DNA of 64,000 bases. Origin: Lanius collurio (Eukaryota > Chordata > Aves > Passeriformes > Laniidae). The position numbers were made by a program, and so were the translations under genes. The DNA lies in the NCBI GenBank assembly GCA_020086605.1, contig JACBWW010000003.1:9256488-9320487 (forward strand), written 5' to 3'. The notes beneath the pieces are model-generated. The model did not search any database. It was not told the origin of the DNA and saw nothing but the letters and a program-made list of their open reading frames with translations. Shown here in pieces: positions 52,401-64,000 of the stretch; the stretch's first letter is position 1; the number at the start of each line of letters is the position of its first letter.

Positions 52401-55400
52401 TGACAGCATAACCTTGGAGAAGAGCCAGATGTCAAAGGACTAGTGTGAAGTACTGCTCTAAGGGGTTAGCAACATAGCAGATGGCAAGGGAAAGATTTTC
52501 ACTGACTGTTATGGTCCTTTTGTTACTCAAACAGAAATAACACTCTTTGGTATAAAACGCTTCAGTTCTGCTGCTCTCAGTGCTTGCTACTTACTTTCCT
52601 CTTCTGTCAGTCTCTAAGCCACAAATTTCCTATAGGTGACTGCAGCAGTTCCGAATCCAGACATAAACTTTTGAAATGCTGTTTTCCACTTTTATTGAAA
52701 TGAAATAATTTGCCTCCTCTTTCAGAAAATTGCTGTAAATAAAGAAGAATTTCTCTTTACCCTGCCGGCTGTTGTTGCCCAGCCAATATAACTGTCAGTA
52801 AGTATTCAGACCTCCTCAGAAGGATAAGTAGGAAAAAAAATGAAAGTTAATTGAAAGTTTTCAAACCAAAGTAACGAAGGTCTGATTAACTTCCTCATAA
52901 AAACTGTTGCAAACCCAAAACTTCAAAGACTCTAACCACTGAAAATCGCATCCAGGCTGTGGTTAGTGGTGATGAGTAGCAAAAACTATGTCCCAAAGAA
53001 GAGAAAAAAAAAAACTATTTTAGACATTCTGAAGATTTTATTTGTAGAGCGTTATCAACATTCTGTAAAACAGATGGTCATAAATTTGGAATATGAAAGT
53101 AACTTATCTTTGGTTTTCTTAAGAATTTTTCAAACAAACCAATTTTAGACTGATAAAATCCTCATTTTTCTTTTGATATTGAGGCACTTGCATTCCATTC
53201 ACTGCTTCTTATGTTGCAAGAAAAGTATGGATTGGCATGGTGAACAAATTCCATCAGAATGTTTAAAATGTGTGACTTGCCTATGAATATGACAAGTATT
53301 TGATAACTTAATAATGGAGAGATATTAATAGAACTGTATCTTATTATAAGGATAGTGGAAGTTAATTTATTATTTGCTATATAGAACACATTAACAACAT
53401 TGCACAGCCTTCTATAGAGCAGAATAGGCTACAATGTGTTTAGTGTTATGTGTAATAATAGGATCATTATTAGCCCAGAGAACCTGTCAGCACTTTATAT
53501 CCTTTTGTTTTCTCATGATTCTCCTCAAACAAAGCCACATATGTTGCCAGTAAGATCACAGGCAAGAAGACATGTTCCACAAAGCAGTGTCCAGATTCAC
53601 TGGTCTGGTTTGCTGGCAGATGCTGCTGCTGAGCAGACCCTGATATGAGGCTCCGTGCATGTTGCAGTGCCCAGTTCAGAACCCCGGGGGACTGCGTGTG
53701 CATCCGTGTGTGTGTATGTGGTTTCACACATGGCAAAGCATCCTAAGCTTTGGCTCCAGCTAAAGGTGGACTGTCACTGTCCTCTCGTTAGAAATGCTGC
53801 TCCTTGCTTTGTTTGGAGTGGCTCTCACTGCCTCAGAGGGACAGAACACTTATGCAAATGATTAAATAGGCTCTTATAAACCATGGGGAAGTTCCCCTCT
53901 GTCTCTTCAAAGCAAATACCAACAAATTCCAATGTAAGGGGTTACAATCTTTTATTTAGGCAAGACTCTTAAAAACTAAGCTCAACTTTTATTTTGCTAA
54001 ATAGGTTGCCCAAACTTCCAAACTGAGAGATGCTTCTTAAATTCTGTCACTTTGATGTGTCAGAAGAATCATTGACTTACTCTGCAAGGATGGTTTTCAA
54101 ATATAAGACATTATTCTGCCTTTTTCTGTTCTACTTTACGTTAGCTCTTAATGCTCCTAAAACCTTCTATCATGTCTTTATTGCCAAGCTACTATATCAG
54201 CTGGAGACAATCACAAAATAACTTCCTATAAATTTATGCAATCATGAAATTTTTGCAACTGCCTTCAGTCCCAAGGCAGAAGTCCAAACTCTTCAGCTAC
54301 AAATCAATACAGGTCCTGCTGCCTTCTCTAAACTACCATTGTAATTTACTCTCTGCATTTACTGTATACTCAGTTTTTAACTACCAGCCTTAGGCTACAC
54401 TACCATCAGTTGCCACTTCAAATATAATGCAAAAGTTAAACCACTGTTGCCAGAAATCAAGATATTTTTGTTCCCTGGGTATTTTAGGCTGAGCTATGTT
54501 TAATTCAGAGAATCAGGAAAATTTAGATAAATAATAAAAAAATAACTTAATTTTAATGGCAGCAATTGCATTTCTTTTCTTTTTGGGTCAGTCTGACAGA
54601 CTGCAGGCAGGGGAAGAGACATGGACATGTGGAATGTTTTATGAGTCTTTGGAGGTGGTAGCAAATCCAGAAAATTTCTTTGGGATCCTTATTCCAATAA
54701 TTTAAGATATGAGGGCTTAACAGTAGAAAATCATTTTCTCATGGAAAACCCAGAAATACTTTATAGACCTTAGAAATCAGTGTAGTTGAGAGGAACCTAT
54801 AACCTGCAAAAGGTGAGAAGGCAGGCTGTCAGTTTTATGACACACTCTGTCCAATAAGTTGCCAGATGAAAGTGATGTCAGAAGTTGATAAAGCAGGGAC
54901 TGCTTTGTGAGAGGAAAGGACTGTGTTAGGCAGCATTCCGTGGTGTACTGGAGGTGTGAATTTGGGTAGCAAATCTGTTTTTGCGATTTTTCCCTTTCTG
55001 ACTCCATGCTATTAAGCATTTACCTGATTGCTCAGGCTTCTACACACACATTTGCTGTGATGAGGCCGTTTTAATTTTAGTGCTTGAGTTGACAGTTTTA
55101 CAGGTAAAACTCTTATCAACTGCTGTTTTAATTTCCAGGACTTCCGTATCTCATGACTTGACAAATTTTATCTTGTTTTCTACTTTGATTTTGTCATTCC
55201 CTCCTGTCCTGTAATCCTTTGCATGAAACCTTGGATGGCAGATTTCTTTTGTCATTCTCCTACTTTTATCTCACTATTTAGCCTCCCCTCTGATCAGCCC
55301 TCAATGTCAGGGCTATTAAGAGATAATTGTCTTTAACTACTAGCTTTTCTCTTTCCTGCCTTTCATAGGACTTGGAGAGAAGCACCCACAAATCTGTTTC

Positions 55401-58400
55401 CTTTAAATTTATTCTTAAATTTCTCTTTCCTACAATGCACCCATGAATTCTACAACACTGCTTCCCGTTGCATTAACCATTACCATCTCATTATTTCTAT
55501 TCAGTCCCCTGGCAGTCTGTATCCATCTGCTGTATCACCTACTTGTGAAGCTTGTAAACTTTTTTGTAAAGTTCTAGGTGTGCTCTATGTTTTTTCTTGT
55601 AAGAGGCATCATAACTTGAGACAGAAGCTGCAAGCAGGAATATAAAACAAATAAATAATAATTACTTCTAGACAGGTGTTTGAATAGGAATAAAGAATTT
55701 TATTCATGGTGTTTTTCTAGGCTGTTAAAAATTAGTTTAACCTTAAGAATGGGTACATTAATTTGTCTTTGCAATAAAGAGGAGAATTAAAAATAGATTT
55801 ATTTATTTGTTTGTTTATTTGTGGGTTACATCAATGTGGCAGACTTCAGGAGGTCTATGGGATATTGTATTTTCATAGATATTTATTTTAGTTTGGATCC
55901 TTTAGGCTTTTAAACACAAATAAACAAAATAAGACACTATAAGCAGTTGCTTGGATGTTATGTTAAAAAAAAAAAGAGATTGAAATCAACGTGTCTGCCT
56001 AATTTTTAGCTAGAAAAAGACAAATGACTGGTTTTGTCAACATGACTGCTTCTTATCACTGTAAAAATTTTTCATCTCTCATCCCCAATAAGTTTAGTGT
56101 GTTATCAATGCAGTGTGTATTATATAAACATATATACATGCACATTCTAATAAATAAATCATAAACAAAAATTATTCTTTATTTCAGCAGAACAAATGAA
56201 TGCAAGTATTTCACCTCATTTTTCTAGTCCATTGGTTATTCTCCAGTTATTTTCCAGTTTTGAACACTAAAGCAGGATGCAGCATTTTAGTAACTTTCAC
56301 CTTAAAAGCAGATACAATAGTAGTAAGATCTGTCTGTATCATGAGTTTCACTTCTTCAGAGCTGCTGTTTATCAGCATTCTCCATTCTGCAAGTACTTCC
56401 TGCATTAATGTTAAACTTTGTTATACTGCCATGCAAGGTTAGGTTTTAACCACCTGACTGAAAAATATAGACTGCCCTTTATTTGTTACCTATTTTCTTC
56501 TGTATTTTGAGTTTGTATCATTTTCAAAATTAGTCAGTAAGTAATTCACTGTTGTTTTGTTGGCTAAAAACCTTATTAACAGAGTAGAAACAGGAATTGT
56601 TCTCTGTAGTGTCCTAAGATGCACATCCACTCACCAAGGAGTTTTTGCTCTAGAATTAATTGTACTTTGAAACTTCCTTCTTATTCAGAGCTGAACATGG
56701 GTAATGTGTAGCATGCTGATTTTCTGGTTTTCTGACTCTCATATCGTTACTGAAATCTAATTGCATTAAATTTAACCAAAGTTTTCATTTCATCAGTTGT
56801 TATCAAGTGAACTGGAAGGTTCCATTATTTAATATTTTTTATTTTGCTTAGTTTGGAAAGGAAAGAGTATGCCTCAGATACAGGAAATCTCTATGTGTTA
56901 CTGCTACAAATAGAAATTGCTTGAACCACCAAGCAGTGGCTTTTCATAAAAAATTAAGTGGTTAGAGCTTTAGGCACCTGATGTGCCCTTGGCATCTCAT
57001 TTTAGAGAGCAGAGGTACATGAGCAAATAAGATCAGATCACATCACTTAAAAAAATAATCTACCATTTTGCTAGATAAAAAATTATCTAGCTTGTCATCT
57101 GTTTCCATGTTCATCCTCTATAAGGAGTTTGGTTTCAGGGAATGGCACCATTTCTTAGGATAGTCTTATGCTCATTAGAATATCAGTGCTGAAGCTCACA
57201 TGCACTAAAACATTCAGGATGGTATCCTTGAGTTCTGTACCTATGTGTGAGCTATGCATAGAGAAACAGTAAACAGCACAGCTGCTGAAAACATCATCAT
57301 TTTTAAGCTCTCCTATGATAAGTCAAAATTGTTAACAATACTTTTCAAAATCCATTCCCCACATTCCCTTGCATATCTTTGAAATTACAAAACTTTTTCA
57401 GACTTAGTCTCTATTTTACCAGACAACCATTTTTTGACTTGCAGATATTTTTACTGTATTTCAATTTCCCATATCAGTCTCTTTAATATTAAAATTTGTC
57501 TTAATAAGAATGTCAGTTCTCAGGATAATAACCTTTTTTCTATCCTGTATTTCTTCCTTTAAATCTTCATGAAGACATGATAATGATGCGATCCTTGATT
57601 ATTTAAGAGGCATGCTGAGGTGTGAGAAGGTCATAAAATTTGCTATAAAAAATAGAAGTTTTTAACTCAGAATATATTTTTTATTTTGTCAATGCATTTA
57701 TTTATGCTTTGCAATTTCAGAATTTCATCGGAAAATTTGGTGAACATGAGAAAACAATGAAGATGAAATTAGCCGCATGGCCTCACTTTGAGAAATGCAA
57801 AAGACAGTAACAGCAGAAATGCAGTCAGAACAAAAATACTAATCCTACTCTGATCAATCCAGTAGAAAGTAAACAAGCTCTTTGAAGTGTTTATTTTTCT
57901 GGAATATTGCAACTTAATTGTCCAATTAACATTATTTTTGGGGTATGTGAATGTATTTTTCATAATTTTTAAAAGTATTTCAAAACATTGTTCACCTGAA
58001 CCTTTTCCTCACATGGCAAATGCCTTAAAGTAAACACACCTAAGAATTAAGAGGTAGGAGAGCTAACTTTATTAAAGTCACTGTAATACTTTCTCAGTTT
58101 TCAAAACTTTTGATTCCTTGTTTTTTGTGTTCTTGCATCTTGGGCCCCAATTCAAGAAGCTGAGTCTCTTCTCCAAGGGCTTGCATTCATCCCAAAGCAA
58201 CAATTTAATGGTATTCTACCCCATTGGATAGACTGTTTAAAGAAATGGGCACCATAAATGCTCATCTTTGCAAATAGCAGTAGAAACAAAAGGGAATGTG
58301 ACTGTGAAATAATTTTGCCTAAGTTATGGAAAGCATTTTATAAATCCTGTGTGCATAAAAAAAAATTGTTTTATCCTTTAATGGATTTTTCCATGCAACA

Positions 58401-59176
58401 TTAGAAGAATAAATGTGAGCTTCACATTAATGGAAAAATATTTATAAAAATAACTTTCTGAGAATAATATATACTCAGTGTAAAATTCTGTATGAACTAT
58501 TTGCATTTACAATGATACTGACCTTTGCCTCTAAAAATTTCGGCACAGCATAAATTTATTTACTGACTGTTTCTTCAAGGGCAGAATAAACCATCTGTTA
58601 CCTGCCCTGTTTGTTTTTTCCTGTTATAGCAGAAGCCACTTTGGAGGTTAGCATTTATTTACAGAAACACATTTTTCTTTTGATTTTATCCTTTCCTCAT
58701 CCTTATGATGTCAAGTGGTCTGAGGAGAATGCAAGGTTAAATCCCATAATTATATAAATTTCACATGGGAGGTTCTCATAATGTCACCAGATTCAGTTTT
58801 TATCTTTTGAGCATGAGAGAATTCATGACTTTTCCTGACATTTTTAAGTAATGAAGTCTTGAACTGTGTGGTTTGCGAAATATCCTTTGCAAGGTAAATT
58901 TTAGGATTGCTAAATTAATTTAACTTTGAATTATACATGGGGGAAATCACTGCTCTTCTTCAAGCAACATCAGTCTTTGTGCACTTCTGAGGCATCCCCA
59001 GGCAGTATGTAAATGGATTGTTTTCCACTGGGCAGTGCTGAGCAGGAGGGCATTCACAAATGTATCCTGACTAATATAGTTCTGCCATTACTAAAATAAA
59101 GCCATCTACCTTGTATAGATGTAGGAGTGCAAGGTCTCAGAACCTGTGTAGGTTTGCCTTGACCAGAGCTGATTTG
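49419..59176. other. Long AT-rich non-coding stretch
   Basis: About 9.8 kb with no recognisable gene. It includes the longest ORF of the window, 171 codons on the minus strand at 50242-50757. That ORF has no recognisable domain, no splice or promoter context, and a composition (rich in L, S, H, F) typical of chance frames. An 18-bp duplication is at 50853-50888, and the word ctctaccttttctg occurs twice at about 49807-49840. Confidence 0.65.
50853..50888. repeat. 18-bp tandem duplication
   Basis: Two adjacent copies share atattggattttattc and differ only in the last two bases. Confidence 0.94.
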
Positions 59177-59494
59177 TTTTGTGTTTTTTGTTTTTTTTTT
59201 TTTTAACTGATATCATGGCAGTAGAGTGACCACAGCCTCACATGGTTGAGTGCAAATTTCAGGAGTCTTATGTATTTTAAACAGTCTGACAAACCTAGAT
59301 TTGACACTGTGTATCCAACCCCGGACAACTGGGACTGAGGGCCTGCTCAGGAAAGCTGTAGCTGGGAACCAAGGAGGAGGAAGCAAGCTGTGATAATTGT
59401 ACCTGTAAAAATGTCCCAAGTGGTCACTGAGACTGAGGAGGACTCCATCATCACCGTGACCAAACACTTCCCAGTTCAGACCTTAGGACACTGA
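59177..59494 (-). other. Poly(T)-bounded segment, possible retroposed sequence
   Basis: A T-rich tract at 59177-59204 is followed by about 290 bases of noticeably higher complexity and GC content. Read on the minus strand this is sequence ending in a poly(A)-like tail, as a retroposed transcript would. I find no AATAAA just before the tail, no target duplication, and no recognisable parent gene. The minus strand has an 84-codon ORF (59213-59467). The plus strand has a short frame at 59411-59494 starting MSQVVTETEEDSIITVTK, of protein-like composition. Neither is assignable. Confidence 0.3.
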
Positions 59495-62400
59495 TAACTG
59501 TTTTTAATCCTCCACTATTCTTGAGGAAGAACAAAACTTCCCACCTCAGGATTCAGAGTGTGCATAATAGTTGGGAAGAATAGCTATTTAATTATATCAT
59601 TAAAGAGGTCTTTATTAATTAAATAATTGCTTGATTTGATAGCTAAAACCCTAACTAGACTAACAATAAATTATTATCTTACATGACTCTGGCAAAAATA
59701 TAATCTGCTACTGCTTTACTTGAGGGTCTCGTCTGACAGATGCAGTCATAGGGAAGAACATCCTGAAGTTTTAATGTGGACTTTGTAAGCACCAAAATCA
59801 TTACAAGAGAAAAGCAGAAAAGCAAGTGCAGAAAAGCAAGCTGATCTAGAACAAAAGTGGAGGATATTCTTACTGTTTTTTAAAATCCACATGAGCTGCA
59901 GCAGTGCAGAAGAGAAACTCTTAGTATGTTTGCAGAGGACTCTTAGACTTCCTTTGAGGATTCAGGACTAGTAGATCCTAGGATGATAGTGCTCTTTATA
60001 AAAAGAGACACAGATGTTATATTTTTCTGAGATTTAAATAACTCTATTTCTATGTGAACTCTGTGTTCCCTCAAATAACATTCCTGACAAAATTTTACTT
60101 TTTTTTTCTAGGTCTTTTAAAAACAAAAGGGCTTGTATGTGTATGATAGTAACAACAACAATTAGGCCAGACAACAGAAAAAGTCATACACTAGCTGCAG
60201 TAAAAAAAGCCAAATTAAAAAGTAATTAACATAATTTTTCATAATGAAAACTAGATGATACCTTATGGTTCAAATTTCTCTATCTCTTCTATAGCACCCC
60301 TACAACATAATATATACAAGATTGTTGCAAGTAATTTGAAGGAATAACAGTAGAATATGTTTAATTGCAGTCTTGGACAGTATTTAAATTTTAAGTCATT
60401 CGTTGTGCACCTAAAATTCTCATTGCTGGCAGAATGTGTAGCTAAAGTAATCTCATTTATGGCTGATTGCTGTTTATTACTGATAAGCCCTATTGGTATT
60501 TGATGCAGAATTAATGTTAATTAAAGTTCAACTTGCATGTTTTCAATGTCAGTAATTAAAATGAGAAATTAAATATTTGGCTCAATGCACAGCAACTTTA
60601 CAGTCTGGAGGAACTATGTTAGTATTGGGCCCAATGCACAGTAATGTTACTTTTTGGAGAACTCTTCTGCAGTGGACATTGGGACTGCTCCTGTTTCTAC
60701 TGATTTCTGAGGCAAGGCTCTGTTAGGCCTTTCTGAATGTAAATAATCAGTCCCTGACATTCAGAGCTCCCCTCATTCAGTCAAGGAGATTTATGTGACC
60801 TCAATCTCAACTGTTTGGAATTACTTCCAGTATTTCTCACCAAAGAAGACAAAGCTATATTTTACTATGTGGAGAACAGTTTGTACCAGTGCAAAACGTG
60901 CCTGCCACTTCAGAAATATATATTTTTTCCTCACCATTGCCCTGCTTTATTGCCAATGTAATTAGAAGAGTTTTAAATTGATATTCCTTTACAAATATAT
61001 CTTTTATTTTATTCCTCCATTGCAGATAATCTTTAAATTAATGATGTTGCTGACTTTCTATCTCTCAGCATTAGCTGATGCCATTATTTGTGTCCACATT
61101 AGATGTGGAAAGATGTTGTTTTATGGATTTGATTACTTTCATTTTAAGTTGCTGGTTGTGTCAGACTGACAAATGCACTAAACATTAATGAATATTATTG
61201 AACATTTCTGTGACACAAAAAATTATTATTACAATCTTGAGATAGGAAAAGATCTTAAAATTCTTGTTCTTAGCAAAATCATGATGAAAGTTAACCAAAA
61301 TAGACCTGCATCTAATTGAAGATTATTTCACATCCTAAACATTTGTCATAGCTTGATATTGAAATAAAATTACTGCTCTGTTGATTAAATACACCTGTGT
61401 GGTAAAATGTCTTCCTTTACATGTGGAGACACAAAACTATACTCATTATTTCTCACTGGAATGGCCAAAGTGGTGGGCAAAGGTCTTTTTTACCTCTTGT
61501 CAGCATCATTAAAATTCCTTTAAATCATCTCTTGCCTTTCACACTTAATGGCTGTTGCTTGGAGAAGTGGTGTAATGCCATGATCTATATTATTTTCAGC
61601 TGTTACCATCAAGGATGTGGTGAGGCAACTTTCTCTGAATGGGGAGCATCAGGAAAGCATCCTCCAAGGTAAAATCAAGCTAACACTGTCTGAAAGAGTT
61701 GTGGTTGATGGTATAGCTTTCATCACAGATACTGGTTTCTATTAACATAGAATTATCAACTTCCAATCATTAATATTTGAGGATGGGTTATTGTTTTCAC
61801 TCCTGATTAATCCCATTTGATGTAGAAAATCAGTTAATTCCTTAAATATTTGGTTATATTTTAGCAATAATCTCATTACAAAGCTGTTATCTCAAACCTT
61901 CCTTTACTTTCAACAAACTTTAATTAAAAATATCTCGGTTGATGTTTCCAAATTGTGTAGTCATCCTTGTAAGAATTCTGAAAATTCAATTTTACAAATC
62001 CAAATATGGTTCTGGAAAAGAAAGAAAAGTTCTTGCTGTTTCATGAAGGGACTTTCAATCTCCTTACAATTGTACTGTTTTTGATATTTCGCTTAAGGTT
62101 GACTGTCTGTGCCAAAGAGCTGTTATTTCTGCTTCTAACACAAACTAATTGGGCTGGATCAAGACAAGAGTTTTGTTGCATTTTTACTGCTGAATTTCCA
62201 GAACTTCTTTTTGCCAGCTTTTGATGATACTAATATTAATCAAATGCTGATGGTATACCTATTTTTGGCGTTGTGGTAAGGTCCAATGAATCTGTAGGGC
62301 AGGGGCTTTGTGTTTTAGATCTATCTAAAGGCTAAGGGGATAGCCTAAGTAGATTGTGGGTTTGTTTTGGTTTTTTTCCATAAGGATGAAATTAATATTT

Positions 62401-64000
62401 ACTTTCAAAAATAATTTTGTATGTAGAAAGAGGACAATTTTTTCTAGAGTATTTGATAATTTCTTTGCATATAACTGAGAGAAATATTATGAGGACTCAG
62501 GTATCTTTCAAGGGTTTCACAAAATCTGTATAGGTAGAAATGATTCCCCTTAAGAATATTTGCCCTGTTTAATTTCTCCCAGCCGGTGAATCAAATAATT
62601 ATTTTCCTGATTAAATACATGGCTCATCCTGTTTAATTAAGTACATATTAGCAATACCAGAGAGAAGGTTTATTTAAATAAATTCTCTTTGGAGGATCCA
62701 AATTGTGTCAGTGGGGAGCCAAGTTCAACAAACTCACTGAAGCATCCCAGATATTCAGGGAGGATGTCAAACCTGTGGTGGTTGAAGGACATGCAGGATG
62801 ATACTTATCATTGCTGAAGCCTACTACTCCCTGACTGCCCCCTTTTAGATCCATTAAGGAAGAAGAACTTGGATAGGGAGTGGTAAAGTTGCTTACTAAG
62901 TATGAATATTTCTGATTTTCCAGAACAGAATGATTCAGTATCTTAAATATTATTTCTAACTTTGTTCTGCTGTTTCATGCTTCACAGTTAGCAATGTGAA
63001 AATTTAAAATCAGAATAAAGACAGTGACTTAGTCAAAGCTGGGATTCTTATTTTGCTCACCTAATTATGGGTAAATTAATACTTATCAAATGCCAGTTGC
63101 TTATTCAGTTAACTTCTGAGCATAAACCTTGCATCAATGCATCCATTTCCTCTACATCCTAAGTGAATTGTCCATTTTTAATTCAATCAGTCTTGTTCTC
63201 TGGTTCAACAGTTCACAAGTTTAATGTATTAATGTTTTTATGGAAAGATGCCAATCATTCCTAACTTTACCTGAAGAATCATTTAAAGTAAAATCATGCT
63301 TAAGAAATTTGAATGTTGGAAGTATATTTTAATGGATGTAGATCCATATATTTTCTTCTATGCTGCTGGGCCTGCCTACCTGAGCAATAATTTGGTTTAC
63401 TAATCTGCACCACAAGGAAAGAAATGCCTCCATAGTGCAACAGTTCTGTCTCTTGGATCATTTTCTCATGTAATTCCTATCTCTATGTCAATAATTGAAA
63501 AGTCTGAGACAATTCCACTTCTGTTTCACTGTCAGATGCTGAACATTTTTTTATTACCACTTATAGGTTTAACACTGGCTTTAAGCATTTGGTATAGAAA
63601 AGAGTCACTGTCCTGTTTGTCCTCAATAGAAGAGAGCTTTACTATGAGTTTCAGAAAAATTGAAAAAGAAGCAACAGAAATTATATTAATCTTTTTCTTT
63701 TCTTTGTTTGCTTTTCATAACATCTTTCTGTCCCAGACAAGGCCTCCAACATTCTGCAAGTCCAACTCATTAATGGACATGTCACTCAAATGTCTTTTTG
63801 CAAGTAGCAAGAATTTTCTCCAGCACATATGAATAATCCTTGCAGCTGTCTCCTCCATGCCCATTCTCTGTGATGCAATTACTGTTGCTGGTGCTGCAGG
63901 AGCTGGGTTCAGCAGATATCAGAATATTCCAGGCTGAGCTTTGGAGGTATTACAATATTTTAGTTTTGAATTTTCTGAGGAAAATTAATCTTTATTCTAC
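59495..64000. other. Non-coding AT-rich stretch
   Basis: No gene or dispersed repeat is recognised through the end of the window. A diverged 48-bp-offset duplication lies at 60578-60663. The 115-codon plus-strand ORF at 63485-63832 and other short ORFs are unrecognised and treated as chance. Confidence 0.65.
60578..60663. repeat. Diverged direct repeat, 48-bp offset
   Basis: Two stretches, starting at 60578 and 60626, share the pattern tgg-c-caatgcacag-a--tta with scattered differences, ending in ggagaact and ggaggaact. This looks like an old local duplication. Confidence 0.65.

Overview
The window looks like AT-rich, non-coding nuclear DNA of a bird. The evidence is a set of CR1 LINE fragments with the characteristic avian 3' end, plus three long terminal repeats (LTRs) of families I recognise from avian genomes. 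I find no intact protein-coding gene, no convincing exon and no structural RNA gene. The open reading frames (the longest is 171 codons) behave like chance ORFs or ORFs inside repeats. Nothing suggests a prokaryote: there are no ribosome-binding sites, operons or dense coding.

Layout. 1-11 kb: AT-rich unique sequence with an old CR1 piece at about 0.8 kb and a 28-bp tandem duplication at 5.1 kb. 11.0-11.6 kb: a longer CR1 fragment on the minus strand. 12.4-12.6 kb: a motif-rich stretch that could be a conserved regulatory element. 13.1-13.6 kb: a GC-richer island with a TATA box and CCAAT boxes, best explained as an old unassigned LTR. 17.3-18.3 kb and 23.6-24.5 kb: two related, differently deleted solo LTRs in opposite orientations. 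20.1 and 25.7 kb: short CR1 tails, both minus. 26-41 kb: mostly unique AT-rich sequence with a T-rich tract, a palindrome, a hairpin, a (TAT)13 microsatellite and a C-rich tract. 41.2-42.1 kb: two CR1 insertions in opposite orientation, the second carrying a frameshifted C-terminal piece of the CR1 ORF2 protein. 48.9-49.4 kb: a solo ERVL-type LTR with TG/CA ends and a near-perfect 5-bp target duplication. 49.4-64 kb: unique AT-rich sequence with small duplications and a poly(T)-bounded segment at 59.2 kb.

The window is therefore intergenic or deep intronic, and no genes work together here. Repeat identities come from recognising family consensus features by eye, not from a search. I see no new biological system. 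The most useful points are the three LTRs with candidate target-site duplications, the GC island at 13 kb and a few candidate conserved elements.
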